Program-made: the position numbers and the translations under genes | DNA from: JAQBQB01 sp963757185 | GTDB lineage: Bacteria; Gemmatimonadota; Gemmatimonadetes; Gemmatimonadales; Gemmatimonadaceae | Direction: 5' to 3' | Assembly (NCBI GenBank): GCA_963757185.1 | Contig: CAVWQI010000003.1 | Span: forward strand, 1 to 64,000 | DNA: 64,000 bases | Part shown: one piece after another, positions 55,050 to 64,000 of the stretch | Layout of the letters: every line of letters starts with the position of its first letter | Position numbering within the stretch: position 1 is the first letter of the stretch | The notes under the pieces: model-generated | What the model saw: only the letters and a program-made list of their open reading frames with translations | Told to the model about the DNA's origin: nothing | The model's database searches: none

Positions 55050-57991
55050 GGCATTCCCGCGGCTGCCGGCGTGAGGCCGGCCTCGTCGAGAAACCGATGT
55101 CCGCGCGTCGGCTTGCCCGAACGCGTCACGTCGTGGGTCAACACGAGGCGGTCGCGCACGCGGGTCATCCCGACGTAGAGCAGCCGTCGCGCCTCTTCGA
55201 TTTCGGCCGGCGTCGGTCCGGAGGTGGGCGAGCCGCCAGGGAGCTGTGAGTCTTCGACGCCCACGATGTACACCCGCGAGAACTCGAGTCCCTTCGTCGA
55301 GTGGAGCGTGAGCAGGTTCACCCGCCCGCGCGCGGGATCCACTCCGTCCCACTTCGACAACACCGCGCGCTCGAGGAACGACGAGATCTGTTCTCCGAGT
55401 GGTCGATCGGGAATTTCCGCGATGAGGCGTCGCAGCCGCGCCATCGCGGCCGGGTACCGCTCGTCAGCCGACTTCTCCGCCCGGATCTTGAGCATGAGAC
55501 GCGCGCCGCCGAGCCGCTCGATCACCTCGTCGACGGTCGGGATCGAGAGGTCGCCGGCCTGCTCGCGCTCGTAGCTCTCGAGGCAGGTGCTATAGCGGCC
55601 GAGCGAGAAGGCGCGACAAATCCCGAGGAACATCTGCGCCTCGGGCGAGAGCGATCGGGGATCACTCAGCGCGAGCGCGACGCCGAGTTGGTCGAGAACG
55701 CTCACGAGGGCGGTCTTCCGCGCGCGACAGCTCTTCTCACGGTCCAGCGCGAGCACCACGCTGGCGAGCGTTCGCGAATCGTCGAGTGCCTGGTGCGACC
55801 GTCCCGCGGCGATTCCGAATTGCCGCGCCAGATCGACAAGCTTGCGGCTCGTCGGAAACAGGTCGCGGGCGAGCGGCAGCGTGTCGTACGTGTGCATGCT
55901 GAATCGTTCGTCCGGCCCGATCGCCCGCACCATCCGCTGGAGAATTCGAAAATCGAAGTCGTATCCGTTGTGTGCGACGAGAACGTCTTCACCGCAGAAC
56001 TCGCGGAATCGCGGCCAGATTTCCTCGAAATACGGAGCGTTCGCGACGTCGGCGTCGCTCAAGCCGTGCGTCTGCGTCGCGCCGGGCGCAATCGGGACGC
56101 GCGGCCGGACGACCGCCTCGAAGGTCTCGGCGATCTGTCCGCCCCGCACACGCACCGCGGCGATCTGCACGATTTCGGCCTTCGCCGTGTCGTCGTCGGT
56201 CGTCTCGAGGTCGATCGCCGTGAAATCACCGAACGCCTCGTCCAGCTCGTCCATCTCGAGCAGCTGCGCCGCCTTGAACACGCCGAGCGCCAGCCCGGTC
56301 TCGGCGCACTCGGTAGCCGCGATCACTTCGGCGCCCGCCGACGGCGCGCCGCCCAATTCCACGGCGGTGATCCCGACCGCGCCCAGGATCGCCTTGAGCC
56401 CGATCTCGGCGCCGCCGAAACGAGGGAGCCACACCGTCGCCCGTTCTCGGCGCGCCGCGGCGAGACGATTCTTGAGCGCGACGACGTCGGGAACCGCCGC
56501 CGGATCCGTGATCTCGTCGTGGCGGTCCTCGAGCACCGAGCGGATCTTGCCGACGCGGCGCGACAAGAGATCCAGCACGAGCGGTCCGAGCCCCGAATGT
56601 CGCCTCATGAGCGCGTCGAGGTTGCGCCAGTCGGCGAGTGCTCGGCGAATGCGGCGCCCCGTCTCGTCCTGACGCGGCCGATGCTTCTCGATTCTGCGAA
56701 GCTCCTGCCGCACATCGTGCCGGCTGCGAGCCGCGCGGGCGCGTGCTTCATCGAGCAGTGGCTTTGGCAGCAGCGTCGCGAGAAACTGATCGACGAAGAC
56801 GTCGTTCTTCGGCGCGCTCATCACGCGCAGCGCCGCGATCACGTACGCGACGACGGGATCGTCGGCGAGCGCGCGCCCCAACGCGAGGCGGCAGGGAATG
56901 CCCGCGTTGAGCAGCGCCGCCTCCAGCACGTGTCCGATCTCGTGCGTGCGATAGAGGAGAGCGACGTCGCCCCAGTCGTGGCCATGTTGCGCGCGGTCCC
57001 GTTGCAGATCCGCCACCAGCCACGCGGCTTCCTTGTCGTCGTCGTCGAAGAGCTCGACGCCGACGGGGAACGCCGAGACTCGATCCGCCTTCGGTTCGAC
57101 CGTCTTGACCACGGTGGTCGTGTTGAGCGTCACGAGGCGCCGAGCCAGCTCGAAGACGTCGCGCGGGCAACGGCGGTTTTCCTCGAGGCAGATGCCCGAC
57201 GCGAGCTTGAAGTCGTTCAGGAAGTTTCGGAAGACGGCCGGGTCCGCGCCGGCCCACGAATAGATCGATTGCTCGTCGTCGCCGACGGCGAACACGTGAC
57301 GGTGATCCTTGGCCAGCGCCTTCACGATCCGGTATTGGACCGGATTCAGATCCTGAAATTCGTCGACGAGGACGACGTCCCATCGGGCGCGCACGGCTCG
57401 CCCTTCGTCGTCTCGCTCGAGCAACTCGGCGGCCTTGATGACGAGAGTATCGAAGTCGACGACTTTGCGGGTCGCGAGGAATCGTTCGTAGCGCGCGAAG
57501 AGCACCGTGTCGTCGTGGAGCAGCGCGTCGCCGCGAAAGCGGTGCGCCGAAAACCGATTTAGCGTTCCGCTGTGCCACCGCCGATAGCCCTCGATACGAC
57601 GCAGGACGCTGAGTTGGTACTCCTCGTCGGCGATGCCGAAGCCCGGTTCCAGCAGCACGTGCGCGCCGAGCTCGCGCAGCAACTCGGCGCAAAACGCGTG
57701 AATCGTTCCGCGCTTGATGTGCGCCGCCGCGGCACCGAGCGTGGACTCTAGGCGGTGCGCGATTTCGCCCGCGGCTTTGTTGGTGAAGGTGAAGGCGCAG
57801 ATGCGCGCCGGATCGACGCCCAGCTGCTGCACGAGATGACGGACGCGCTCGATGAGGCAGTACGTCTTGCCGGCGCCGGGTCCGGCGAGGACCAGCAGCG
57901 GTCCCGCCGGAGCCGTGATCGCCGCTCGTTGTGAATCGGACGCCGCCCGCGCCGGCGGTGCGAAACTCTCGCGGGCGGCGGACGTCGTCAC
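55046..57991 (-). CDS. UvrD/PcrA-type helicase with inserted DEDDh exonuclease domain
   Basis: A 981-aa protein. Superfamily 1A helicase motifs: LLVLAGPGAGKTYCLIERV (motif I, about 32-50), FTFTNKAAGEI (Ia), VVLVDEFQDLNPVQY (II, about 206-220), FAVGDDEQSIYSWAGADP (III), and near the end VNLLTLHSTKGLEFSRVYIV (V) and LLYVGMTRVRDRLVLTHD (VI). Between motifs IV and V, at about 590-750, lies a DnaQ-type exonuclease: TAIDLETTDD, VAHNGYDFDFRIL and HQALDDSRTLA give the DEDDh residues. Length well exceeds UvrD (about 720). It should unwind and degrade DNA ends. Start has a plausible N-terminus but no strong ribosome site. Confidence 0.9.
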   Translation of the reverse strand: MTTSAARESFAPPARAASDSQRAAITAPAGPLLVLAGPGAGKTYCLIERVRHLVQQLGVDPARICAFTFTNKAAGEIAHRLESTLGAAAAHIKRGTIHAFCAELLRELGAHVLLEPGFGIADEEYQLSVLRRIEGYRRWHSGTLNRFSAHRFRGDALLHDDTVLFARYERFLATRKVVDFDTLVIKAAELLERDDEGRAVRARWDVVLVDEFQDLNPVQYRIVKALAKDHRHVFAVGDDEQSIYSWAGADPAVFRNFLNDFKLASGICLEENRRCPRDVFELARRLVTLNTTTVVKTVEPKADRVSAFPVGVELFDDDDKEAAWLVADLQRDRAQHGHDWGDVALLYRTHEIGHVLEAALLNAGIPCRLALGRALADDPVVAYVIAALRVMSAPKNDVFVDQFLATLLPKPLLDEARARAARSRHDVRQELRRIEKHRPRQDETGRRIRRALADWRNLDALMRRHSGLGPLVLDLLSRRVGKIRSVLEDRHDEITDPAAVPDVVALKNRLAAARRERATVWLPRFGGAEIGLKAILGAVGITAVELGGAPSAGAEVIAATECAETGLALGVFKAAQLLEMDELDEAFGDFTAIDLETTDDDTAKAEIVQIAAVRVRGGQIAETFEAVVRPRVPIAPGATQTHGLSDADVANAPYFEEIWPRFREFCGEDVLVAHNGYDFDFRILQRMVRAIGPDERFSMHTYDTLPLARDLFPTSRKLVDLARQFGIAAGRSHQALDDSRTLASVVLALDREKSCRARKTALVSVLDQLGVALALSDPRSLSPEAQMFLGICRAFSLGRYSTCLESYEREQAGDLSIPTVDEVIERLGGARLMLKIRAEKSADERYPAAMARLRRLIAEIPDRPLGEQISSFLERAVLSKWDGVDPARGRVNLLTLHSTKGLEFSRVYIVGVEDSQLPGGSPTSGPTPAEIEEARRLLYVGMTRVRDRLVLTHDVTRSGKPTRGHRFLDEAGLTPAAAGMP

Positions 57992-57998
57992 GCTCGGA

Positions 57999-58556
57999 CT
58001 ACCGCGCGTACGTGGCGTTCAGTTGCGCTTTGGCGAGCGTGTGCCCGTGGAGGTTGAACCCGACATACGCCGCGGTCGCGCCGGCGGGAATGTCCAGCTT
58101 GTCGGTATCGAGGGCAAAGAGCGTGATGTGGTAGTGGTGCGCCTTGTCCTTCGGCGGCGGGCACGGGCCGCCGTAGCCTGGCACTCCGAAGTCGGTATTG
58201 CCCTGCACGGAGCCCGCGGGGAGAAGATTCTTTTTCGGATCGCCGGCGCCGCCGGCGAGCGAGGTCGCGCTCGCGGGGATGTTGTACACGACCCAATGCC
58301 ACCACCCGCTGCCGGTCGGGGCGTCGGGGTCATACATCGTGAGCGCGAAGCTCTTCGTTCCGGCGGGAGCACCGCTCCACGACAGCGCTGGAGACAGGTT
58401 GTTCCCCGTGCAGCCCATGACGCCGGCGACCTGCGCGTTGGGAACGGTCTTGCCCTCGTGGATGTCGGGGCTCGTCAACTTGAACGAGGATTTCTGCGCG
58501 CCGGCACTCGACAGCGCGGTGAACGATGCGATCAGGAGGGCGATGTGTGATTTCAT
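57999..58556 (-). CDS. YbhB/YbcL-type PEBP (Raf kinase inhibitor-like) protein
   Basis: A 185-aa secreted protein. Signal peptide IALLIASFTALSSAGA. PEBP motifs: GNNLSPALSW, MYDPDAPTGSGWWHWVVYNI, and CPPPKDKAHHYHITLFALD. A cysteine pair is added (CTGNN and CPPP). The family binds anionic groups; its bacterial role is not settled. It ends 8 nt before the helicase start on the same strand. Confidence 0.92.
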   Translation of the reverse strand: MKSHIALLIASFTALSSAGAQKSSFKLTSPDIHEGKTVPNAQVAGVMGCTGNNLSPALSWSGAPAGTKSFALTMYDPDAPTGSGWWHWVVYNIPASATSLAGGAGDPKKNLLPAGSVQGNTDFGVPGYGGPCPPPKDKAHHYHITLFALDTDKLDIPAGATAAYVGFNLHGHTLAKAQLNATYAR

Positions 58557-58575
58557 GAGGATCTCCGATGGAAAA

Positions 58576-58609
58576 GGTCTCAGTCTCAGGTCTCAGGTCT
58601 CAGGTCTCG
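58576..58609. repeat. short tandem repeat GGTCTCA
   Basis: Four to five copies of a 7-bp unit (GGTCTCA, one shortened), just upstream of the PEBP gene. It may alter promoter spacing. Such tracts are prone to copy-number change. Confidence 0.6.
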
Positions 58610-58671
58610 GGAGTTCACTCGGAGGTGAGCCCAAGTTAGCCAAGTGGGAAGCGCTCGGTTCCCTGTGGAGC

Positions 58672-58735
58672 GGTTCAGCGGTTCACCGGTCCACCGGTCC
58701 ACCGTCCACCCGTCCACCGGTCCACCCGTCCACCC
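58672..58735. repeat. degenerate array of GGTGGACC units (fourth copy)
   Basis: About eight 7- to 8-bp units read as GGTCCACC, GTCCACC or GTCCACCC. It ends 3 nt before the MFS stop codon. It is the most diverged of the four arrays. Confidence 0.75.
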
Positions 58736-58738
58736 GAC

Positions 58739-59932
58739 CTACGCCGCCGCCTTTTCGATCGGCCGATGGACGAAGACGAACACAGCCGCGGACGCGACCT
58801 GGAAGACCATGCCGAAAACGACGAGCGCGATCAAGCTCCGATTGTACAGCTGCCCCATGATCGCGCTGCCGAGGAACCACATGATGCCGAACACGCCGTT
58901 GAACGCGCCGAACGCGTGACCGCGCTTGTTCATGGACACCGCCTGCGCGATCCCCGCGCGAAGCGTGGCGTCCTGCACGCCGAGTCCCGCCGCCCAGCAC
59001 ATGACGGCGGCCGCGGCGCTCAACGGGCCGCCGAGGAATCCGAGCGGCAGCGCGAACATCGTCGCCAAAATGCCCACCACCAGCACCCAGATCCCGTACC
59101 GATCGAACAGGATGCCGCAGATGAACGCCGTCAGTCCCACGACGCCCATGGCGCCGGCGTACAAAATCGGAATCGTCTGCGGAGTGAACAGGCCGGTGTG
59201 CTGGAAGTGGTATCCGAGAAGTGGGAAGTCGAGAAAGCCCATGGCGAGCAGGCCGGACCCGACGACGTAGACCCAGAAGAGTCGCGTGAGCGGTTCGTCG
59301 GCTTTGGGCTTGGGCGGCGTGCCCTTGTTCGGCCGGTAGTGCATCGCGAGGAGCAACGACGCGAGCGCGAGCACGGCCGGGACTCCCAGCATGAGAAACG
59401 CCGGGCCGAACACGTGCGTGCGCGCGACTGCATACGCCACGTACAGCGGACCGATGATCGCGCCCGTCTGATCCATCGCCGCGTGGATGCCGAACCCTTT
59501 TCCGTGCCCGACGACGCCCGTCGCCTCCGACAGCAGCACGTCTCGCGCGGGGCCGCGAATGGCTTTTCCCGTGCGTTCGGCGATGATGAGAATCGCCGCC
59601 ATCTGCCACGTGTGGACGAAGGCCAGGCCAGGAATGGCGATCAGGTTCATCGCATATCCGGCGATGACGATCGGCCAGTAGGCGCGCGTTCGGTCGGCGA
59701 ACTTGCCCGAGAAGTAGCGAAGGCTGGCGGCCACCATTTCGCCGAATCCGGAGATCAAGCCGACCAGCGCCGCGGTGACGCCCAGGTCGTTGAGGAACGG
59801 CCCGATGCCGCTGTATGCGCCCTCGTACGTCATGTCAGCGAACAGGCTGACGATGCCGAGGCAAACGATGAAGCGGAACGCGGCCGCGCGCTCTGTCGAC
59901 GGCGTTGTCGGGGCGGTCAAGCGATCAGTCAA
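58739..59932 (-). CDS. MFS transporter
   Basis: A 397-aa inner-membrane protein with about 12 helices. It has the motif DMTYEGAYSGIGPFLNDLGV in helix 1, GKFADRTRAYWPIVIAG in the loop 2-3 position and EATGVVGHGKGFGIHAAMDQ. The start is a TTG at 59932, 8 nt inside the GDT1-like gene; TTG 59920 is an alternative. Substrate unknown; drug or metabolite export is usual. Confidence 0.85.
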   Translation of the reverse strand: MTDRLTAPTTPSTERAAAFRFIVCLGIVSLFADMTYEGAYSGIGPFLNDLGVTAALVGLISGFGEMVAASLRYFSGKFADRTRAYWPIVIAGYAMNLIAIPGLAFVHTWQMAAILIIAERTGKAIRGPARDVLLSEATGVVGHGKGFGIHAAMDQTGAIIGPLYVAYAVARTHVFGPAFLMLGVPAVLALASLLLAMHYRPNKGTPPKPKADEPLTRLFWVYVVGSGLLAMGFLDFPLLGYHFQHTGLFTPQTIPILYAGAMGVVGLTAFICGILFDRYGIWVLVVGILATMFALPLGFLGGPLSAAAAVMCWAAGLGVQDATLRAGIAQAVSMNKRGHAFGAFNGVFGIMWFLGSAIMGQLYNRSLIALVVFGMVFQVASAAVFVFVHRPIEKAAA

Positions 59933-60554
59933 CCAGAATACCGGTGACTTCGAGCACGGACAGAATCCCGAGAACGATGAGCGCCAAGACGGCCAGGTGG
60001 CGCACCCGCCGCGGTGAGATGTGTGTCGCGATCCACGTGCGAATCCCCGACCCTAGCGTGACCGCGAGCCCGCCTTTCGTCACCATCGCTCCGACGGCCG
60101 CGATCCATACGATAAGCGCGGCGGTTCCGTGTGTGAGGCCTCGCCCCGGCGCGCTGCTCACGTTCGCCGCCGCCCAGACGCCGGCCGTGGTCATGCCCTT
60201 GTCGCCCCACTCTGAAAGAAAGATGGTCGTGAACGCGACCAGCGCGCCGTGAAAGATGCGCGAGTCCTTCTCCTTCGGCGTGCGCACGTCGGGCTGACGC
60301 CACATCGCGATGGCGACGCCAATGAAGCTGACGGCGGTCAACGCGGCGACGAGCCAGGGCGGAAGGAGCTTGCCGATCGTCGCGCCGACGGCTACCGCGA
60401 CCGCCATCTTGGCCATGAACGCGAGGCTCATCCCGGATATGACCGCGCCCCACCGGAAGCGCGTCGCCAGCACGCCCGACGTGTACAGCAGCTTGTCGCC
60501 GACGATCTCGGCGACGAAGACGGCGATGTACGTCGTGAGGAAAGTCTCGAGCAT
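59925..60554 (-). CDS. TMEM165/GDT1-family cation transporter
   Basis: A 209-aa membrane protein with six to seven helices. Both signature motifs are present: EIVGDKLLYTSG and SEWGDKGMTTAG (E-x-G-D-K). Eukaryotic and cyanobacterial members move calcium or manganese, so manganese export is plausible here. ATG 60554 fits the family start; the 44-codon extension is rejected. Its stop overlaps the MFS start region. Confidence 0.9.
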   Translation of the reverse strand: MLETFLTTYIAVFVAEIVGDKLLYTSGVLATRFRWGAVISGMSLAFMAKMAVAVAVGATIGKLLPPWLVAALTAVSFIGVAIAMWRQPDVRTPKEKDSRIFHGALVAFTTIFLSEWGDKGMTTAGVWAAANVSSAPGRGLTHGTAALIVWIAAVGAMVTKGGLAVTLGSGIRTWIATHISPRRVRHLAVLALIVLGILSVLEVTGILVD

Positions 60555-60579
60555 CAGCCGGCGCCGCCGCGTCGGCTGA

Positions 60580-60846
60580 TCACGCGAAGCGGCGCTCGGA
60601 GCGTTCGCGGGCCTTGCGAGCTTCTTCCTCGCGGTTGCGAGGCGGAGCGTGGATCTCGAGCGAGTCGATGAGTTGCCGCGCAATGGCCGTCACGTCGTCG
60701 ACGGCCTGGTTGAAGGCGGCTTCATTGGCCCGCGACGGCTTCGTCGTCCCGCTGAGCTTGCGGACGAACTGCAACGCCGACGCTCGCACCTCGTCGTTCG
60801 TGGCGGGCGGGGCGAAATTGGCGAGAGTCTTGATGTTGCGACACAT
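60580..60846 (-). CDS. DUF2277 family protein
   Basis: An 88-aa cytosolic protein starting MCRNIKTLANFAPPATNDEV, the clear DUF2277 hallmark, with a basic, helical C-terminal tail (NREEEARKARERSERRFA). No function is known. It precedes the GDT1-like gene by 25 nt. Confidence 0.93.
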   Translation of the reverse strand: MCRNIKTLANFAPPATNDEVRASALQFVRKLSGTTKPSRANEAAFNQAVDDVTAIARQLIDSLEIHAPPRNREEEARKARERSERRFA

Positions 60847-60919
60847 GGCGATAAAACCTCGGCTCTGCGGCTGACGGCCGATCTCGAAACGCCGTCCAAA
60901 TGTGAATATGCCCGTCGAT

Positions 60920-62200
60920 CTAAGGCGCGTCTACACTTCGCGCTCGCTGCAGTAGCAGCTCCCGCTCACGAGCATTACGCGTGAGTCCCGCCGCGCGCTC
61001 GAACTCGTCGCGCGCTTCGGACGATCGGCCGAGCTTCGACAAAAAGTCGCCGCGAACCGCCGGAAGCAGGTGATACGACTTGAGCGACGGCTCCTCCGCG
61101 ATCGAATCGACGATCTCGAGTCCCGCCGCCGGCCCGGACGCCATGGACACGGCGACCGCGCGATTCAGCTCGACGATCGGCGACGGAGTGAGAGTCGCGA
61201 GCTGGGAGTAGAGACTCGCGATGCGGTTCCAGTCGGTGTCCGAGGCGGCGCGCGCCCGAGCGTGGCAAGCCGCGATCTCTGCCTGCACGGTGTACGGTCC
61301 TCGCCCATGTTCGTCGGAGAGCGATTCGGCTCGCGCGAGCGCGTCGAGCCCGCGGCGGATCAGCAGCTGGTCCCACCGCGATCGATCCTGATCGAGCAGC
61401 AACACCGGTTCGCCGGTCGGACCCGTGCGCGCGCGTAAGCGCGACGCTTGAATCTCCATCAGCGCCACAAGTCCGTGGACCTCGGCGTCGTCGGGCACGA
61501 GGCCCGCGAGAATGCGGCCGAGGCGAAGTGCGTCCTCGCAGAGGGCGGGGCGCACCCAGTCGTCGCCGGCGGTCGCCGAGTAGCCCTCGTTGAATACGAG
61601 ATAGATCACCTGGAGCACGGACGACAGCCGCTCGTGGAACTCCGTGCCGCGCGGCACCTCGAATGGGACGCGCCCTTCCGCCAGCGTCTTCTTCGCGCGG
61701 ACGATCCGCTGCGCGATCGTCGGTTCGGGGACCAGAAACGCACGCGCGATCTCGTCGGTGGTCAGGCCACCGAGCAGGCGCAGCGTGAGTGCGACGCGCG
61801 CGTCGGTCGACAGGACCGGATGGCACGCGGTGAAGATGAGGCTGAGCAAGTCGTCACCGACGTGGTCGTCGATCGCGGCGTCGAGGTCCGGGATCGCCCG
61901 TTCGCGTTCGTCCTCGAGCTCGGCGCCGATCTGCGCGTGCTTTCGCTCGTGCAGTGCGTCGCGGCGCATCGCGTCGATGGCGCGGCGTTTGGCCGTGGTC
62001 ATGAGCCACGCGCCTGGATTGTCGGGCACCCCCGACGCCGGCCATTGCTCGAGCGCGGCAACGAGCGCGTCCTGTGCCAAGTCCTCTGCCAAACCGACGT
62101 CGCGGACGATGCGGGCCAACCCGGCGATGAGTTTCGCCGATTCGATGCGCCACACCGCCTCGATCGCGCGATGGGTCTCGGAAGCCGTCACGGCTTCCAA
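60920..62200 (-). CDS. ECF42-type RNA polymerase sigma factor with C-terminal TPR-like extension
   Basis: A 426-aa sigma factor. Region 2 (about 25-95) has DLAQDALVAALEQWP and GAWLMTTAKRRAIDAMRR. Region 4 (about 130-175) has RVALTLRLLGGLTTDEIARA and TIAQRIVRAKKTL. A long helical C-terminus (about 190-426), VFNEGYSATAGDDW onward, replaces an anti-sigma factor. The start is TTG 62200. It lies 52 nt downstream of a DGPF/YciI gene, the standard pairing of the ECF42 group. That pairing suggests the DGPF protein modulates it. Confidence 0.93.
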   Translation of the reverse strand: MEAVTASETHRAIEAVWRIESAKLIAGLARIVRDVGLAEDLAQDALVAALEQWPASGVPDNPGAWLMTTAKRRAIDAMRRDALHERKHAQIGAELEDERERAIPDLDAAIDDHVGDDLLSLIFTACHPVLSTDARVALTLRLLGGLTTDEIARAFLVPEPTIAQRIVRAKKTLAEGRVPFEVPRGTEFHERLSSVLQVIYLVFNEGYSATAGDDWVRPALCEDALRLGRILAGLVPDDAEVHGLVALMEIQASRLRARTGPTGEPVLLLDQDRSRWDQLLIRRGLDALARAESLSDEHGRGPYTVQAEIAACHARARAASDTDWNRIASLYSQLATLTPSPIVELNRAVAVSMASGPAAGLEIVDSIAEEPSLKSYHLLPAVRGDFLSKLGRSSEARDEFERAAGLTRNARERELLLQRARSVDAP

Positions 62201-62252
62201 TCACATCAGCGCAACCGGGCGGGGCAAGGGCGTGGGACGAACTCGATAGCGG

Positions 62253-62684
62253 CTACCGCGAGCGGGCCGAGAGCTCCGCGCGCTGCCGCTCCTCCTGCTC
62301 GCGCAGCTCGGGTGTGTAGGCCGCGCCGAAGTCTTCCGCCTCGAATACCGGACGGATCTCGATCTCCGAGTCCTCGTTGGGCATCGGATTCGGGCAGCGC
62401 TTGACCCACTCGACGGCCTCGTCGATCGAGCGGACCTGCCAGATCCAGTAGCCGGCGACGAGCTCCTTGGTCTCGGCGAAGGGACCGTCCACGACGGTTC
62501 GCTTGGCGCCGCTGAACCGAATTCGCTTGCCGGCCGAGCTGGGCCTGAGCCCGTCGCCGGCGAGCATGATGCCGGCTTTCACGAGCTGGTCGTTGAAGGC
62601 TCCCATGTCCGTGAGGAGCTGGGTATCGGGGAGCGCGCCCGCTTCGGAATTCTTGCTCGCTTTGACTATCACCATGACGCGCAT
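62253..62684 (-). CDS. DGPF/YciI-family protein
   Basis: A 143-aa protein with MRVMVIVKASKNSEAG, the DGPF motif in VVDGPFAETKELVAGYWIWQ, and VEWVKRCPNP. AAGGAG lies 9 nt before ATG 62684. The family partners ECF42 sigma factors, as here. The ligand is unknown. Confidence 0.93.
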   Translation of the reverse strand: MRVMVIVKASKNSEAGALPDTQLLTDMGAFNDQLVKAGIMLAGDGLRPSSAGKRIRFSGAKRTVVDGPFAETKELVAGYWIWQVRSIDEAVEWVKRCPNPMPNEDSEIEIRPVFEAEDFGAAYTPELREQEERQRAELSARSR

Positions 62685-62966
62685 TGTCGTGTTCTCCTTT
62701 GGTTGACGCCTGGCGATTCGGATGGCCGGTTCGCCCTCGGAATCGCGGGTTCACTAATACGTCGAATGGAGTCGGCCGGAATCGACACGCGGATTTCGGG
62801 CCTCGAGGTCGTCACACGAACGGTCCGAGCCGGCAACTAAACCGCGTTTCCGAGACTTCATGCCAACGACGCCGTCGAAGGACGTGGTGCAAGAACAAAA
62901 TCGCCTCTGGCCGGCGCCACGGCACCAGGATATGCATAGAAGAGAAGTTGAGAACATCCGAGGTAC

Positions 62967-64000
62967 CCATGTTGAGCGGAAAACCTGCAGTTCTACGGTG
63001 GCGCTCGTCGCGCGAAACCCTCGCGCTGGCTTTGCTGGTTGCGGCAGCGTCGTCCGGCGCCGCTCAGTATCCCACACAACCCTCCGCGCAGTACACCGCG
63101 CAGTCAGGAAGGTCGGGCATCGATCCGCGTTGGACTCCGTGGATCGGATGCTGGCAGGCCGACACGACCGCGGCATACGCGGACCCATCGCAATCACTCT
63201 ACACCTGCGTCGTGCCGCTCCCGGGCACGACCGGTGTCCAACAGCTCACGATCGCGCGCGGCAAGGTCACCAGCCGACGCCGGCTCATCGCCAACGGAGC
63301 CAACAACTCGTTCGATGAGAACGGCTGTCACGGGACGCGCGCGGTCGAGTGGTCGTCGACGGGACGGCGCGCCTATATCCGCTCGAAGTACACGTGCGAC
63401 GTCGGGTTGACCGGCACGTCGAGCGGCGTGTTGGCGATTACGTCCACGGGCAACTGGCTCGAGGTGGAGACCGTGCACGCGGGGCAGGGATTGATCGAGC
63501 ACGTCGACCAGTGGGGTGAGGCTGGAATGCCGTCGAGCCTTCCGTCGGAAGTGTTCAACTCGCTCGAGTCTCGCCGAATGACGTCCACGACTGCGCGCGC
63601 GTCGGCCGCGGCGCCGCTCACGGTGGCTGAAGTCATCGACGCGTTGCACCACGTCGACTCGTCCGCCGTGCGCAGCCTGATCGTCGCGAGCGGGCAGCGA
63701 TTCAGCTTGAACGGCGACGAGGTCGCCGCGCTCTTCCGCTCCAACGTACCGCGCGGCGTCTTGCAGGCGATGGTTGCTTGGACACCGCAGCCGGGCGCCG
63801 AAGGGCCGGGTTACGATCCCGACGCCTATCTCCGCGCCACGGCAGGGATGAACTACGGACCGGGGCCGCAGGTGATCGTGATCCAGCCTGCGCAGCAGCA
63901 ACCAGGAATCGTCGTGACGCAGGAAGTGACGCCCGAGCCGATGTCGCCGACATACTGCACGGCGCTCGGCTGCTACCCGACCAACCAGATGTCCGCGTAC
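62967..64000 (+). CDS. secreted protein of unknown function (3' end cut by window)
   Basis: An open frame of 344 codons runs off the window. ATG 62967 is preceded by GAGG. Signal peptide ETLALALLVAAASSGAA. The mature part begins with QYPTQPSAQYTAQSG and has PRWTPWIGCWQADT, TCVVPLPGTTGVQQLTI, LTVAEVIDALHHVDSSAVRS, and a Gln/Pro-rich tail. No family recognised. Cysteine-containing segments suggest disulphides in the envelope. Confidence 0.7.

Overview
The window is GC-rich, densely coded bacterial DNA. It has the marks of a Gram-negative, soil-type genome: a SusC/SusD outer-membrane pair, a TonB-family protein, type IV pilus motor genes, many signal peptides ending in A-Q, and many secreted or lipoprotein hydrolases. 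The gene mix (SusCD, S9 and CocE-type peptidases, NHEJ genes, ECF sigma factor with DGPF partner) suggests Gemmatimonadota or a related soil phylum. This is inference from content only, because no rRNA, tRNA or other marker gene is present. I saw no CRISPR array, no transposase and no prophage.

Layout. 1-6230: a susC-susD operon (minus) diverges from a uxuA mannonate dehydratase (plus); both leaders carry the same TGTTC-N7-GAACA inverted repeat. 6431-11101: pilB-pilT-pilC. 11309-12121: a TonB-family protein whose ribosome binding site lies inside a long hairpin. 12338-19114: an operon with stop/start overlaps encoding an SPFH protein, SpeD, a DUF4178 zinc-ribbon membrane protein, a 63-aa membrane protein, DUF350, a membrane-anchored spermidine-synthase-like enzyme and a Tat-exported FAD amine-oxidase-like protein. 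This looks like a membrane-linked polyamine system and is the most interesting locus. 19619-22110: a barrel-like secreted protein and an Ig-like lipoprotein, bracketed by two copies of a palindromic element.

22407-27788 (minus): a tightly overlapping operon of creatininase-family hydrolase, PanE-like reductase, SDR, M20 peptidase and APC permease. 27899-28456: a four-helix-bundle (S23/IVP) gene flanked by 35-bp inverted repeats. 28538-32125: CocE-type hydrolase, OFA-family transporter and a 45-aa one-helix protein. 32364-35023: serpin and two lipoproteins between inverted copies of a second palindromic element. 35277-38365: a second CocE-type hydrolase and an SDR. 38362-46101: a DNA-repair block (LigD, Ku, DUF72, and a RecB-like nuclease/RNase H/helicase fusion). 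46130-54143: esterase, cyclophilin, amidohydrolase, S9 peptidase and amidase. 54372-58556: alpha/beta hydrolase, a UvrD-type helicase with an inserted DEDDh exonuclease, and a PEBP protein. 58739-60846: MFS, GDT1-like transporter and DUF2277. 60920-62684: ECF42-type sigma factor with its DGPF/YciI partner. 62967-end: a truncated secreted protein.

Five genes (SPFH, FAD protein, first CocE, serpin, 34512 lipoprotein) each need a one-base correction to read through. Their overlaps with neighbours are intact, so uncorrected indels in the assembly are the simplest explanation. Four arrays of the 8-bp unit GGTGGACC sit at gene borders.
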